A stretch of DNA of 64,000 bases from Pseudomonas sp. ATCC PTA-122608 (GTDB lineage Bacteria; Pseudomonadota; Gammaproteobacteria; Pseudomonadales; Pseudomonadaceae): the NCBI RefSeq assembly GCF_001952855.1, contig NZ_LPNO01000053.1, positions 62,001 to 126,000 on the forward strand. Reading direction: 5' to 3'. The notes below the pieces were generated by a model that worked only from the letters and a program-made list of their open reading frames with translations, had not been told where the DNA came from and made no database searches. Shown piece by piece: positions 7,669 to 18,506 of the stretch. How positions within the stretch are numbered: the first letter of the stretch is position 1; each line of letters opens with the position of its first letter. Position numbers and translations under genes: made by a program.

Positions 7669-9852
7669 TCAGGCTTCGCTGGTGTCTTTGATCAGGTGAG
7701 CCGCCAGTGTGCGCAACGGCCCCAACTGCCGGCAGATCAACGCCAACTGCGTCTGCACCAGCCGCTGCCCTTCATCAATCTCATCCGGCATCTGCTCCAG
7801 ATCCACCGCCAAGGCTTCTTCCGCATCACTCTGAATCGCGATCGGCTGCTTGTTGGCCAGCCCCGTGGCAATCTCGTCGATACTCGCCGCCAGCGTCTTC
7901 CCGGCGCCTTCGATCAAGTGCTCGCGCACCTCCGCCGGCAATTGGGTTTCCCGGTGCGCACCCAGCCCCGACAGGTAGCTGAGCAGTGTGTGGGACAGCA
8001 CCAGGAACCTGAACCCCACATCCGCCTCCTTACGGAAATGCCCCGGCTCCATCAGCATATTCGCCAGGGTGGTGGACAGTGCGGCGTCGGCGTTGTGGGC
8101 ATTGCGCCGGGCCAGGCGGTAAGCCAGGTCGTCGCTTTTGCCCGCTGCGTACTGCTGCATGATCTGGCGCAGGTAGATGCTGTTGCAGGTCAGGGTGTTG
8201 GCCAGCACTTTGTTCAGGCGTCGGCCCTGCCAGTCCGGCAGGAACAGGAACACCGCCAGCCCGGCGATCAGGCTGCCGAGCAAGGTATCGAACAAGCGTG
8301 GCAGGAACAGCCCGTAGCCGTCGCCCACCTGGTTGAAGCAGAACAGCACCATCAGCGTGATCGCGGCGGTCGCCAGGGTGTAGCGCGTGGTGCGGTTGAT
8401 AAAGAACACCAGGCCGGCGGCAATGGCGAACATTGACTGGATCAGCGGGTTGGGGAACAGGTCGAACAGCGCCCAGGCGATGGTCAGGCCGATGGCCGTG
8501 CCGATGATTCGCTGGCCGAGCTTGCGTCGGGTGGCGCCGTAATTCGGCTGGCACACGAACAGCGTGGTGAGGATGATCCAGTAGCCTTGGGACGGATGAA
8601 TCAAATGCACCATCCAATAGCCGATGCTCAGTGCCAGCGGCAGGCGCAGGGCGTGGCGGAACAGCAAGGAGGTTGGCGTCAGTTGCGTGCGCAGGCGGGT
8701 CCACATCTCCTTGAGGTTGCGCGGGGCTCGATCCAGCAGGCTGCTGTCGGTGGCATCGGCCAGGCTGTCGGGGTTGGCGGCGTCGCCGAGCAGGCGGTCC
8801 AGGGTCGACAGGTTGGCGGCCAGGGCACGCAGGGAGCGCAGCAGGCCGCGCCAGGCCGGGTTGCTCTGAATGCGCAGGTGTTCCAGGGAGGCATTCAGGT
8901 CGCCCAGGGCTTCGGCGAAGCTGTCGTCATAGACGAAGGGCTGGCGCAGCTGGATCGATTCGGCGAGGGTCTGGCAGGCCTTGCCTTGCTGGCGCAGCAG
9001 GCGCTGGCAGCGGAACAGCACGTCGCTGTGGAAGAAGGCGTCGGCGAGTGCGTTGTAAGGGTAGTGCGAGGAGCTGGCGCGTTCGTGGATGTCCTGGGCC
9101 AGGAAATACAGCTTGAGGTAGCGGCTGACCTTGGAGCCCGGGCGGCCATTGCCGACCCGGTGCAGGATGATCTCTTTGGCCGCGTTCAGTGCTGCCACCA
9201 CCCGGCCGTTTTGCTGCGCCAGTTCCAGGCGCCGTGCTTCCACATCCAGCTGGCGGATCGGTTCGAACAATGAGGACTTGAGCTTGAGGTAGCGCCCCAG
9301 CTCACGAAACAACCGCGCCAGGCTCTGCTGCACTGGCTGGTTGGAAAACAGCACCTGCCACAGCACCGACAGCGCGCCATACCACGCGGCACCGGCCACC
9401 AGCAGCAAGGGTTCATGCCAGAAGTCCGTGACCGCACCCCCGCGCTGGTCCACGCCGATCATGGTGTAGACCGAGAGAATCAGGGTGGCCGAAGCGATCG
9501 CCCCATAACGCTCGCCCAGCGCACCGAGCATGGTCAGGCCGAAGCTGGAAAGAGCCAGGAAGATCGCGAAGATCCAGGGATAGGGGAAGAGCAGTTCGAC
9601 AGAAAGCGCGGCGGTGCTGAAGCACACCAGTGTCACGGCCAGGGCGTTGAGCCGGCCTTGCCAGTTGTCATCGGTCTCGGCCAGGGCGCTGGCGATAATC
9701 CCCAGGAACAACGGGATCAGCAGCGCCATTTCATTCTGGTACCAGCACAGCGCCATGCTGCCGGTCAGGGCGATGAATACCCGTACGCTGTAACTGAATT
9801 TATCCAGTGCCCAAAGGCGCCGCATGGACTGCTTGAAGGAGGTCGATGACAT
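7669..9852 (-). CDS. yccS: YccS/YhfK-family FUSC membrane protein
   Basis: About 727 residues from ATG 9852. Two membrane bundles (about 20-160 and 380-520) alternate with long soluble regions, the layout of YccS (TIGR01666) with the fusaric-acid-resistance-like FUSC domain in the second bundle (QGYWIILTTLFVCQPNYGATRRKLGQRIIGTAIG). This is an inner-membrane, putative efflux-related protein; substrate unknown. An upstream ATG at 9912 would add 20 residues without a better ribosome site; the shorter form matches the family's usual length. Monocistronic between REP elements. Confidence 0.88.
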   Translation of the reverse strand: MSSTSFKQSMRRLWALDKFSYSVRVFIALTGSMALCWYQNEMALLIPLFLGIIASALAETDDNWQGRLNALAVTLVCFSTAALSVELLFPYPWIFAIFLALSSFGLTMLGALGERYGAIASATLILSVYTMIGVDQRGGAVTDFWHEPLLLVAGAAWYGALSVLWQVLFSNQPVQQSLARLFRELGRYLKLKSSLFEPIRQLDVEARRLELAQQNGRVVAALNAAKEIILHRVGNGRPGSKVSRYLKLYFLAQDIHERASSSHYPYNALADAFFHSDVLFRCQRLLRQQGKACQTLAESIQLRQPFVYDDSFAEALGDLNASLEHLRIQSNPAWRGLLRSLRALAANLSTLDRLLGDAANPDSLADATDSSLLDRAPRNLKEMWTRLRTQLTPTSLLFRHALRLPLALSIGYWMVHLIHPSQGYWIILTTLFVCQPNYGATRRKLGQRIIGTAIGLTIAWALFDLFPNPLIQSMFAIAAGLVFFINRTTRYTLATAAITLMVLFCFNQVGDGYGLFLPRLFDTLLGSLIAGLAVFLFLPDWQGRRLNKVLANTLTCNSIYLRQIMQQYAAGKSDDLAYRLARRNAHNADAALSTTLANMLMEPGHFRKEADVGFRFLVLSHTLLSYLSGLGAHRETQLPAEVREHLIEGAGKTLAASIDEIATGLANKQPIAIQSDAEEALAVDLEQMPDEIDEGQRLVQTQLALICRQLGPLRTLAAHLIKDTSEA

Positions 9853-9978
9853 GAAGGCTGGGGTCTTCCGGGACGATGCCGCTAAATTGAGCCAGTAATG
9901 ACGCCACGGCAAGCGTGGCGATCACATCTGAGAGCAAAATTTATTCCAGTCATTACTTCCAAGCACACCACGAACCAA

Positions 9979-10070
9979 ATGTGGGAGCGGGCTTGCTCGC
10001 GAATGCGGAGTGTCAGCTAATACATGAGTGACTGATACACCGCCTTCGCGAGCAAGCCCGCTCCCACATT
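9979..10070. repeat. REPIN (GTGGGAGCGGGCTTGCTCGCGA type)
   Basis: Inverted REP pair with inner dyad GTGTCAG...CTGATACAC. It is followed on the plus strand by seven T, so the folded hairpin could also stop transcription. Confidence 0.9.
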
Positions 10071-10086
10071 TTTTTACCGCATTCCG

Positions 10087-11265
10087 TCAGGCAAATTGAG
10101 CGGCTGCATACCCGGAAGCCCAAGCCCACTGAAAGTTGAACCCGCCCAGGTGACCGGTCACATCCAACACTTCGCCGATGAAGTACAAACCGGGGCTTTT
10201 CAGGGACTCCATGGTCTTGGACGAGACTTCCCGCGTGTCCACGCCACCCAGGGTGACCTCGGCGGTGCGATAGCCTTCGGTGCCCGCGGGCACCAATTGC
10301 CAGCTCCCCAGTTTGCTGGCGATGTCGGCAATTTCGGCATGGGTGTACTGCTTCATCGGCTTGGAAACGAACCAGGTTTCAGCCAGCAGGTTGGCCATCT
10401 TTTTTGTGAAGATCTCACCCAGCAGGGTTTTCAGCTCGCTGTTCGGGCGCTCGACCTGTTGCTCTTGCAGCCAGGTGTGGGCGTCGTGATCGGGCAGCAG
10501 GTTGATTTCCACGGTGTCACCGGACTCCCAGTACGAGGAAATCTGCAGGATCGCCGGCCCGCTCAGGCCACGGTGGGTAAACAGGATGTTCTCGCGAAAG
10601 CTCTGGTCGTTGCAGCTCACCAGGCAATCCACGGAAGTACCGGACAGCTCGCCGCACAACTCCTTGAGCTGATCGGTGATGGTGAACGGCACCAGCCCGG
10701 CCCGGGTCGGCAGCAGTTCATGGCCGAACTGCTTGGCCACTTGATAACCAAAGCCGGTGGCGCCCAGGGTTGGGATCGACAGCCCGCCGGTGGCGATCAC
10801 CAGCGATTCGCAGCGCAACTCACCCAGGGTGGTTTGCAACTGATAGCCGCCATCGACCTTGGCAATCTCCTGCACCGACGTGTCCAGGTGCATGCTCACG
10901 CCGACCTGGATGCACTCATCCAGCAGCATCCCGAGGATGTCGCTGGACTTGTTGTCGCAGAACAGCTGGCCGAGTTTCTTCTCGTGGTACGGCACGCCGT
11001 GCTTGGCCACCAGCCCGATGAAATCCCACTGGGTGTAGCGGGCCAGGGCGGACTTGCAGAAGTGCGCGTTGTGGGAGAGGAAGTTGGCAGGCTCCGTGTA
11101 CATATTGGTGAAGTTGCAGCGGCCACCGCCGGACATCAGGATCTTTTTGCCGGCCTTGTTCGCGTGGTCGATCAACATCACCTTGCGCCCACGCCCGGCG
11201 GCGGTCAGCGCACACATCAAGCCTGCGGCGCCGGCGCCAATGATTACGACTTCGGTAGAGCGCAA
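10087..11265 (-). CDS. HI0933/YhiN-family FAD-dependent oxidoreductase
   Basis: About 392 residues. N-terminal dinucleotide motif VVIIGAGAAGLMCAL, then the family hallmark AGKKILMSGGGRCNFTN, and C-terminal GYFxGEVLDVTGHLGGFNFQWAWASG, which define the TIGR00275 flavoprotein family (YhiN; BaiN is a characterised relative). The chosen start is TTG 11265, because GAGGA lies exactly 7 nt upstream; ATG 11283 would add MCEDTV without a site. It is soluble, with a complete FAD domain. Physiological substrate unknown. Monocistronic. Confidence 0.88.
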   Translation of the reverse strand: MRSTEVVIIGAGAAGLMCALTAAGRGRKVMLIDHANKAGKKILMSGGGRCNFTNMYTEPANFLSHNAHFCKSALARYTQWDFIGLVAKHGVPYHEKKLGQLFCDNKSSDILGMLLDECIQVGVSMHLDTSVQEIAKVDGGYQLQTTLGELRCESLVIATGGLSIPTLGATGFGYQVAKQFGHELLPTRAGLVPFTITDQLKELCGELSGTSVDCLVSCNDQSFRENILFTHRGLSGPAILQISSYWESGDTVEINLLPDHDAHTWLQEQQVERPNSELKTLLGEIFTKKMANLLAETWFVSKPMKQYTHAEIADIASKLGSWQLVPAGTEGYRTAEVTLGGVDTREVSSKTMESLKSPGLYFIGEVLDVTGHLGGFNFQWAWASGYAAAQFA

Positions 11266-11298
11266 AACGGTGTCCTCACACATGAATCAGAAAGATCC

Positions 11299-11400
11299 CT
11301 GTAGGAGCGAGCTTGCTCGCGAAAAACTTCAACGATAACGCGTGCCGTCTGGGTAAACGCGGCGCGCTCAGGTTTTTCGCGAGCAAGCTCGCTCCTACAG
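11299..11400. repeat. REPIN (GTAGGAGCGAGCTTGCTCGCGA type)
   Basis: Inverted REP pair of the GAGCGAGCTTGCTCGC subtype between dbpA (stop at 11416) and the flavoprotein start. Confidence 0.9.
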
Positions 11401-11415
11401 TAGAGCGGTGGCGCT

Positions 11416-12801
<1,386 letters not shown>

Positions 12802-12883
12802 GGGACTGGCTCTGCAAAACAAAATGTCGCGCAGTGTACCAGCCCCGTGGGATTTTCCCTGCAAGTTCTAGACGAGAAGCCTG

Positions 12884-14311
12884 TTAATGCTCAATGTCGT
12901 GCTCGCGGCTGACCATCCGTTTGCCGTCTTTTGGCGACAATTGCAGGAAGATCGCCGCCGCCAGCATCGCCATGATGCCCACGGTGACGAAGGTCAATTG
13001 GAACGCGCCGAGCACGGTATCGACCCCGTCGTTGCCCACTTCAGCGGTAAAACCGCCCAGCAACGCACCGGCGCAGGCCACCCCCAGGCTCAGGGACAAT
13101 TGCGCGACCACCGACAGCAAACTGTTGCCGCTGCTGGCCTGGGCATCGTCGAGGTCGATCAGGGTCACGGTGTTCATCGCGGTAAATTGCAGCGAGTTGA
13201 TTGCCCCGAGGACCGCCAGCATGCCCAGCAGCAACGGGTAGGGCGTGTGTTCGCTGACTAGGCCCATGCTCGCCAGCATGATCCCCAGCGCCAGGGTGTT
13301 GCCGGTGAGCACCACGCGATAGCCCAGGCGCTCGATCAGCGGCCGGGCAATGGACTTGGCAAACATCGCCGCCGCCGCCAGGGGCAGCATGCTCATCCCC
13401 GCTTCGGACGGCGAATAACCCAGCGCCACCTGCAACAGCAGCGGCACCAGGAACGGCAACGCGCCGCTGCCCAGGCGGGCGAACAGGTTGCCGAGGATGC
13501 CCACGGCAAAGGTCCGGGTCTTGAACAGCACCGGCGAGAACAGCGGGTTGTCGATATGCCCGGCCCGCAGCCAGTACGCCGCCAGGCACGCGAGGCCGCC
13601 GAACAGCAGCAACATCACCCGCAGGTGCGGCAGGTGCAATTCGCCGAGGCCTTCCATGGCGATGGTGATCAGCACCATCGCCGCGCCGAACAGCAGGAAA
13701 CCCACGCCGTCGAAACGGGTGCGTTCGCTGCCGCGCAGGTCGGGGATGAATTTCCAGACGGCGTAGCAGCCGATGATGCCCACCGGCAGGTTGATCAGGA
13801 AGATCCAGTGCCAGGTCAGGTATTGCACCATCCAGCCGCCCATGGTCGGGCCGAGCAGCGGGCCCAGCAGCCCGGGAATGGTGATGAAGCCCATGATCCG
13901 CACCAGCTCCGAACGCGGGTAGGCACGCAGCACCACCAGCCGGCCCACTGGCAACATCAAGGCACCGCCCAGGCCCTGGATCACCCGGGCGCCCACCAGC
14001 ATGGTCAAGGTGCTGGAGAGCGCGCAGAGCAACGAGCCAATGCTGAACAGCATGATCGCGCCGAAGAAAATCTTCTTGGTGCCGAAGCGGTCGGCGACCC
14101 AGCCGGAGGCCGGGATCAGCAAGGCCACCGTCAGCATGTAGGCGATCACCACGCCTTGCATACGCAGCGGGTTCTCCGCCAGGTCTCGGGCCATGGCCGG
14201 CAAAGCGGTGTTGAGAATCGTCCCATCCAGCGACTGCATGAAGAAGGCAATCGCTACCACCCAAGGTAGCCAGCGGGCGGTCTTGGCATCGAGAGGGGCG
14301 CGATTCGGCAT
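12884..14311 (-). CDS. mdtD: MdtD-like DHA2-family multidrug MFS transporter
   Basis: 475 residues with 14 predicted membrane segments. The N-terminal LPWVVAIAFFMQSLDGTILNTALPAMA carries the DHA2 motif D-x-x-(I/V)-x-N-x-A-L-P, followed by GWVADRFGTKKIFF (motif A). Best match by eye is MdtD, usually found with the MdtABC RND pump; here it stands alone. It lies 82 bp upstream of dbpA on the same strand and ends its own unit. Substrate unproven. Confidence 0.85.
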   Translation of the reverse strand: MPNRAPLDAKTARWLPWVVAIAFFMQSLDGTILNTALPAMARDLAENPLRMQGVVIAYMLTVALLIPASGWVADRFGTKKIFFGAIMLFSIGSLLCALSSTLTMLVGARVIQGLGGALMLPVGRLVVLRAYPRSELVRIMGFITIPGLLGPLLGPTMGGWMVQYLTWHWIFLINLPVGIIGCYAVWKFIPDLRGSERTRFDGVGFLLFGAAMVLITIAMEGLGELHLPHLRVMLLLFGGLACLAAYWLRAGHIDNPLFSPVLFKTRTFAVGILGNLFARLGSGALPFLVPLLLQVALGYSPSEAGMSMLPLAAAAMFAKSIARPLIERLGYRVVLTGNTLALGIMLASMGLVSEHTPYPLLLGMLAVLGAINSLQFTAMNTVTLIDLDDAQASSGNSLLSVVAQLSLSLGVACAGALLGGFTAEVGNDGVDTVLGAFQLTFVTVGIMAMLAAAIFLQLSPKDGKRMVSREHDIEH

Positions 14312-14348
14312 GAGTTACCTTTTTTGTTAGCAGCCTATGTTTCGGCGA

Positions 14349-15239
14349 TTATGCGCCATCGGCAGCTCCTTTTCCCACTGGCGCTTCGTCTATATCTGAC
14401 AACGCCACGTCTTTGCCCACCAGGAAGTCAATCAGCGCCCGGTGCACGGCCAGGGCCGCTTCGCGGGATTCCAGGTCGAGCAAATGGCCGGTGTGCTCGG
14501 CCGTGGCAAAGCTGCTGCGGCCTACGTATTTTTTGAACAGTTGGGCTTCATCTGCCGGGGTGTACTCGTCCAGCACGCCGTTGAGGAAGTGCACCGGGGT
14601 TTCGATCCGGGTCAATTGCGGCAGGTAGTTGCCGTCACCCAGCGCCAGCACCTGATGGATATGGAACCGCGCCTGGCGATACTCGGTGGTGGCCATAGTC
14701 GACAGATGCCGGTGGTTGTTGCGCTTGAGCCGGGGCGACAGGTATTTGCCCACGGTTTCATTCAGCAGATGGCCGACGGCAGATTTGTCATCGGCCTCGA
14801 TCAGTACGCGCACCCGTTCCACGTACTCGAGCATCGCCCGATTGAGGTTGGGCGCCAGTGCCATCACCACCGAGCTTTCAATGGAGGGCGGATTATGGGC
14901 CAGGGTCAGCAGCGTGGAAATCCCGCCCCATGAGGCGGACACCAGATGGTTGACCTGAAAGCGCTCCACCAGTGCCCGCAGGATCTGCACTTCATCGTCC
15001 TTGGTCACAAGGTCGAGGTCGGTGTTGTGGGGGCGCGAATAGCCGGAGAACGGCAAGTCGAACATCAGCACATTGAAGTGCTCGGACAGGCACTTGCTGG
15101 TGCGGGCAAAAGAGCGGGTGGTGGAGAGCGCGCCATTGACCAACAGCACGGTTTTCTTCTCTGGGTTGTTACCAAGCTGCTCTACGTGAACGTTGTAGTG
15201 CTTGAACAGCTTTTCAATGACAAAACTTCCATGGTTCAT
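14349..15239 (-). CDS. rhlA: RhlA-like 3-(3-hydroxyalkanoyloxy)alkanoate synthase
   Basis: 296 residues from ATG 15239, with GGAG 7 nt upstream; P. aeruginosa RhlA has 295. Alpha/beta-hydrolase fold: oxyanion region LVNGALSTTRSFAR, FDLPFSGYSRPHN, nucleophile Ser in SASWGGISTLL, Asp in DEYTPADE and His in EHTGHLLDLES. The blocks TKDDEVQIL, VNHLVSASWGG and HLLNETVGKYL match RhlA more closely than PhaG. RhlA joins two 3-hydroxyacyl units to give HAA surfactant, the lipid part of rhamnolipids. No rhlB, rhlC, rhlR or rhlI is nearby, so HAA itself may be the product. PhaG (transacylase) is the alternative. Confidence 0.85.
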   Translation of the reverse strand: MNHGSFVIEKLFKHYNVHVEQLGNNPEKKTVLLVNGALSTTRSFARTSKCLSEHFNVLMFDLPFSGYSRPHNTDLDLVTKDDEVQILRALVERFQVNHLVSASWGGISTLLTLAHNPPSIESSVVMALAPNLNRAMLEYVERVRVLIEADDKSAVGHLLNETVGKYLSPRLKRNNHRHLSTMATTEYRQARFHIHQVLALGDGNYLPQLTRIETPVHFLNGVLDEYTPADEAQLFKKYVGRSSFATAEHTGHLLDLESREAALAVHRALIDFLVGKDVALSDIDEAPVGKGAADGA

Positions 15240-15290
15240 GTCAACGCTCCAGCTTGCCCTATCCCGGGCAAGGTCATGCATCACTTGAAT

Positions 15291-15388
15291 GTAGGAGCGA
15301 GCTTGCTCGCGAAGATCGTCAACGATGACGCGGTTTGCCTGCCTTGACGCGGTGCTCTCGGGTTTTTCGCGAGCAAGCTCGCTCCTAC
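15291..15388. repeat. REPIN (GTAGGAGCGAGCTTGCTCGCGA type)
   Basis: Inverted REP pair about 50 bp upstream of the rhlA-like gene, so within its promoter region. Confidence 0.9.
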
Positions 15389-15502
15389 GGTGGCTTTGGG
15401 TGGCTGAGTGCCACTAACCGTTATAACGAGAATTCCGGCAGGGAACAACAGACCGGATGGCCGGTATAGAGAGGCGGAAGGTTCGCCGGGAGGGAGGATA
15501 AT

Positions 15503-15533
15503 CCCCCGTAGGAATTGTCATTCAAAACGGGGG
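15503..15533 (-). terminator. Possible stem-loop downstream of the TldE-like gene
   Basis: CCCCCGT (15503-15509) and ACGGGGG (15527-15533) form a perfect 7-bp stem with a 17-nt loop, 8 bp after the stop on the minus strand. No clear T run follows, so termination is uncertain. Confidence 0.3.
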
Positions 15534-15540
15534 AGGAGTT

Positions 15541-16857
15541 TTACAGGGTCAGTGTCAGGCGTTTTACCAATGCGCCCGGTAATAGATTGGATGAGGTATT
15601 GCGCTGGCTATACGTACTCGCCGACAGCAGCAATTCCCGATCAGCGGTCAATGCCTCCAACTGCGAACCCAGCAGGCTGTACACGCTGTCATCAAAACGC
15701 ATGGTGCTGACCGGCGCCTTGATCTCGCCGTCCTCGACCCAGAACGTGGCGAAGCGGGTCATGCCGGTCAGGCGCGCGGCGGGCTGGTCGGAGTAGTTCA
15801 GGTACCACAGGTTGCTGATGTACAAACCGGTGCCCAATTGCTTGAGGATATCGGCCTGGGCCAGGCTGCCGGCGGCCATCTGCAAGGCGCTGGGCGATTC
15901 ATCGCTGCTGGCGCCGTTGGTGCTCAAGCCGTATTCGGCCGCGCTGCGGGAGTTCACCAGTTGGCCTTCGGCCTTGCCGGCATTGATCAGCTTCACGTCG
16001 CTGCGGGGATAGCCGTCGCGGGAAAACGCCGAGCTCAGGGAGCCACTGACCTGTTCGTCTATGGCCACCAACGGGCTCAAGGCCTGGTCGCCGTTGTACA
16101 AGCGTTGCAACGGGCTGCCTTTACTGGCGATGGACTGGGCGGAAAAACCGCCCCAGGTCAGCATGCTGATGATCTCTTCCATGGCCGCCGGCGCCAGGTA
16201 GGCGCGGTACTGCCCGGGCGCCAGCGGGTGCAGCGGGCGGCCGAGGAATTCCAGTTGCTCGCGGGCCTGCTGGAAACGCTGGGCGAAGGCCGCGCTGTCC
16301 CAATCGTTGCCGGCGTAGCTGGCTTTCACCGCTTCGCCGTTGGCGTGGAACAGGCTGAAGTCGAAGTTGAAACTGTTGGCCTGGTGCCAGCCAAAGGCGC
16401 CTGATGAACTGGCGAAGCCACGACTGATCGGGCCAGCGGCGTAGAAGCCGACCATGTCCACGCCCTCGGCGGCCACACTGATTGCTTCCAGCACCTGGGC
16501 CAGGTCCGGCAGCGGCCGGGCCTGCTGGTCCTTGTTTTGCCAGGCGTTTTGATTGAGCAGCAGGTACGGATCCTGCGGCAACAACGGCAAGGTCTCGCGC
16601 AGCTGTTGCAGGCCGTCGGCCAGGCGCTGGCGATCCAGCTCAGGCTCGCCCGCCAGGGTGATACCGAGGTCGGCGTGGCGCCCGTCGTTGATCAGCTTCA
16701 GGTTCAGGCTGGCTTGTTGCACCTGGCCGGCCTGGCGCACTTTGCCGTGGTTGAAACGCACAAACTCTGACGACTCGTCGGCGTAGCCGAGGTGGAATTG
16801 TTCGTTGTCGGTGATGGCCTGCTTGAGCCAGTCCACCAGGGCTTTGAAATTGTTCAT
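15541..16857 (-). CDS. TldE/PmbA-like partner of the TldD/TldE metalloprotease
   Basis: 438 residues of the TldD/PmbA family. It has the N-terminal VRFNHGKVRQAGQVQQ segment and the C-terminal SNLWYLNYSD...GMTRFATFWVEDGEIKAPVSTMRFDDSVYSLL barrel, but no HExxxH metal site, so it is the TldE-type (non-catalytic) subunit. It overlaps the upstream TldD-like gene by one base (15541-16857 against 16857-18299), an arrangement that fits a heterodimer. This pair differs from the classic TldD and PmbA sequences and resembles the second, divergent TldD/PmbA pair of pseudomonads. Target peptide unknown. Confidence 0.82.
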   Translation of the reverse strand: MNNFKALVDWLKQAITDNEQFHLGYADESSEFVRFNHGKVRQAGQVQQASLNLKLINDGRHADLGITLAGEPELDRQRLADGLQQLRETLPLLPQDPYLLLNQNAWQNKDQQARPLPDLAQVLEAISVAAEGVDMVGFYAAGPISRGFASSSGAFGWHQANSFNFDFSLFHANGEAVKASYAGNDWDSAAFAQRFQQAREQLEFLGRPLHPLAPGQYRAYLAPAAMEEIISMLTWGGFSAQSIASKGSPLQRLYNGDQALSPLVAIDEQVSGSLSSAFSRDGYPRSDVKLINAGKAEGQLVNSRSAAEYGLSTNGASSDESPSALQMAAGSLAQADILKQLGTGLYISNLWYLNYSDQPAARLTGMTRFATFWVEDGEIKAPVSTMRFDDSVYSLLGSQLEALTADRELLLSASTYSQRNTSSNLLPGALVKRLTLTL

Positions 16858-18299
16858 CAGGCGTCTCCCCCGAATACGTCCACGTTGTTGAACACGCAGG
16901 CCGGCGATGCATGGCCGACGCGGATCACCTGGTTCGGTTCGCCCTTGCCGCAGTTCGGCGTGCCCAGGACCCTGGAGGTGCTGGCGTCGCCGACAGCGCT
17001 GAGGTTGCGCCAGAACTGCGCGGAAATCGCCCGGTAGTTGGGGTTTTTCACCACGCCTTTGAGCTCGCCGTTTTCAATCAACTGGCCCCATTCGCAACCG
17101 AACTGGAATTTGTTGCGCGCGTCGTCAATCGACCAGGAACGGTTGGTGGACATCAGGATGCCGTTCTCGATACCGCCAATCAGCTGCGCCATGTTCTGGT
17201 CGCCGACCTCGATATTCAGGTTGGCCATACGGTCGATGGGCGCGCGATTCCAACTGCAGGCACGGCTGTTGGCCACGCCTTGCATGCCGGAGCGGTACTG
17301 CGACAGCGCACCGCCCAACGGCTTGAGCAGCAGGCCTTCGCGGATCAGGAATTGTTTGCTGGCCTTCGTGCCGTCGTCGTCATGCCCATAGCTGGCGAGT
17401 TGCTCGGGAATGTCCGGGTCGAAGGTTACGTTCAGCAGTTTGGAGCCGTATTGCAGGTGGCCGAAGTCGCTGGCCTTGACGAAGCTGGTGCCGGCGTAAT
17501 TGCGCTCGTCGCCGAGGATACGGTCGAGTTCCAACGGGTGGCCGATGGACTCGTGGATCTGCAGGATCATCTGGTCGGGCATCAGCAGCAGGTCGCGCGG
17601 GCCTTGGGGCGTGTTCGGTGCCAGCAGCAGTTGCAGCGCCTGCTCGGCAATCTGCGGCGCGGCGCCTACCAGGCCGAAGCGGCTGATCACGTCAAAGCCG
17701 CCTTGCTGGCCGAAGTTAGTGCCGCCCAGAGTGCGGGTCTGGCTGTCATTGCCATCGTAGGCCGTGACGCTGACGCCGGGGAACACAAACCGCTGGGCCT
17801 GGCGCAGTTCGGCGCCGGCGCTGTTGAGGTAGATCTGTTCGACGTGGGTGGTGCCCAGGCTGACTTCCCAGTTCACCAGGCGCTCGTCCTTGGGCACGGC
17901 GGCCGATTCGGCGCCGAGCAGTTGGTAGCAGTCGCTCAGGGACGGGAAGGGCTGGTCGAGGTTAGGCGACAGGTAGTCGGCGATGTCGCTGGACACCGGC
18001 TGGTCGCGCAGGTCGAGCAGGGCGTGAGGTTTGATCAGACGGGCTTGCTGTTCGGCGCGCTCGAGGGCGGCTTGCAGGCCGGCCAGGGAAATGTCGTGAG
18101 TGGCAGCGTAGGCTTCGACGCCGTTGAGGCGCACGGTGAGCATCGCGCCTTCGTCCTGGCTGAGGTGTGGCGGCTCGGCGACGTTTTTGCGTACCGACAG
18201 GTACTGGCCGGACTCGCGGACATAGCGCAGGGAGAAGAATTCGGCGGTGGTGCGCAGGGCACCGAACTGCTTTTTGAGTGTGGCGTGGTGTTCGAACAT
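16857..18299 (-). CDS. TldD-like zinc metalloprotease subunit
   Basis: 480 residues. The zinc motif is H249-E250-S-I-G-H254, matching HExxxH of TldD, followed by PLELDRILGDERNYAGTSF and, near the C-terminus, CGKGEPNQVIRVGHASPACVF. In the TldD/TldE complex this subunit cleaves unfolded peptides through a narrow tunnel (microcin maturation, CcdA degradation in E. coli). The next gene begins on its last base, so they form one operon. There is no RiPP precursor or other modification gene nearby, so a general peptide-degrading role is more likely than maturation. Confidence 0.85.
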   Translation of the reverse strand: MFEHHATLKKQFGALRTTAEFFSLRYVRESGQYLSVRKNVAEPPHLSQDEGAMLTVRLNGVEAYAATHDISLAGLQAALERAEQQARLIKPHALLDLRDQPVSSDIADYLSPNLDQPFPSLSDCYQLLGAESAAVPKDERLVNWEVSLGTTHVEQIYLNSAGAELRQAQRFVFPGVSVTAYDGNDSQTRTLGGTNFGQQGGFDVISRFGLVGAAPQIAEQALQLLLAPNTPQGPRDLLLMPDQMILQIHESIGHPLELDRILGDERNYAGTSFVKASDFGHLQYGSKLLNVTFDPDIPEQLASYGHDDDGTKASKQFLIREGLLLKPLGGALSQYRSGMQGVANSRACSWNRAPIDRMANLNIEVGDQNMAQLIGGIENGILMSTNRSWSIDDARNKFQFGCEWGQLIENGELKGVVKNPNYRAISAQFWRNLSAVGDASTSRVLGTPNCGKGEPNQVIRVGHASPACVFNNVDVFGGDA

Positions 18300-18411
18300 G
18301 GGGCCTTCCTTGTGGGCGGCTCGGCGCGGGCAGGCGAACAGAGTAGGCCTGGGCTAGGGAGCTGATCAAGGAAAGTGTAGGGGAGGGGTTTTGCAGTGTC
18401 TGGTCGGGCCT

Positions 18412-18487
18412 CTTCGGGAGCAAGCCCCCTCCCACATTTGATCGGGTTCACACGGTCAAAAGGTGGGAGCGGGCTTGCTCGCGAAGG
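18412..18487. repeat. Short, partly decayed REPIN (GAGCGGGCTTGCTCGC type)
   Basis: The right unit is canonical; the left unit reads TTCGGGAGCAAGCCCCCTCCCAC, with substitutions that compensate within the hairpin. It separates the tld pair promoter from the betA stop. Confidence 0.85.
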
Positions 18488-18506
18488 GAGCGCCGCGGTG
18501 TATCAG

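Noticed and set aside
9979..10070. Regularly recurring palindromes as a CRISPR array
   Set aside because: They are inverted pairs scattered singly between genes, not tandem repeats with spacers; they are REPINs.
14349..15239. Naming this gene phaG
   Set aside because: Conserved blocks around the active site and length match RhlA better; PhaG stays as the alternative in the entry.
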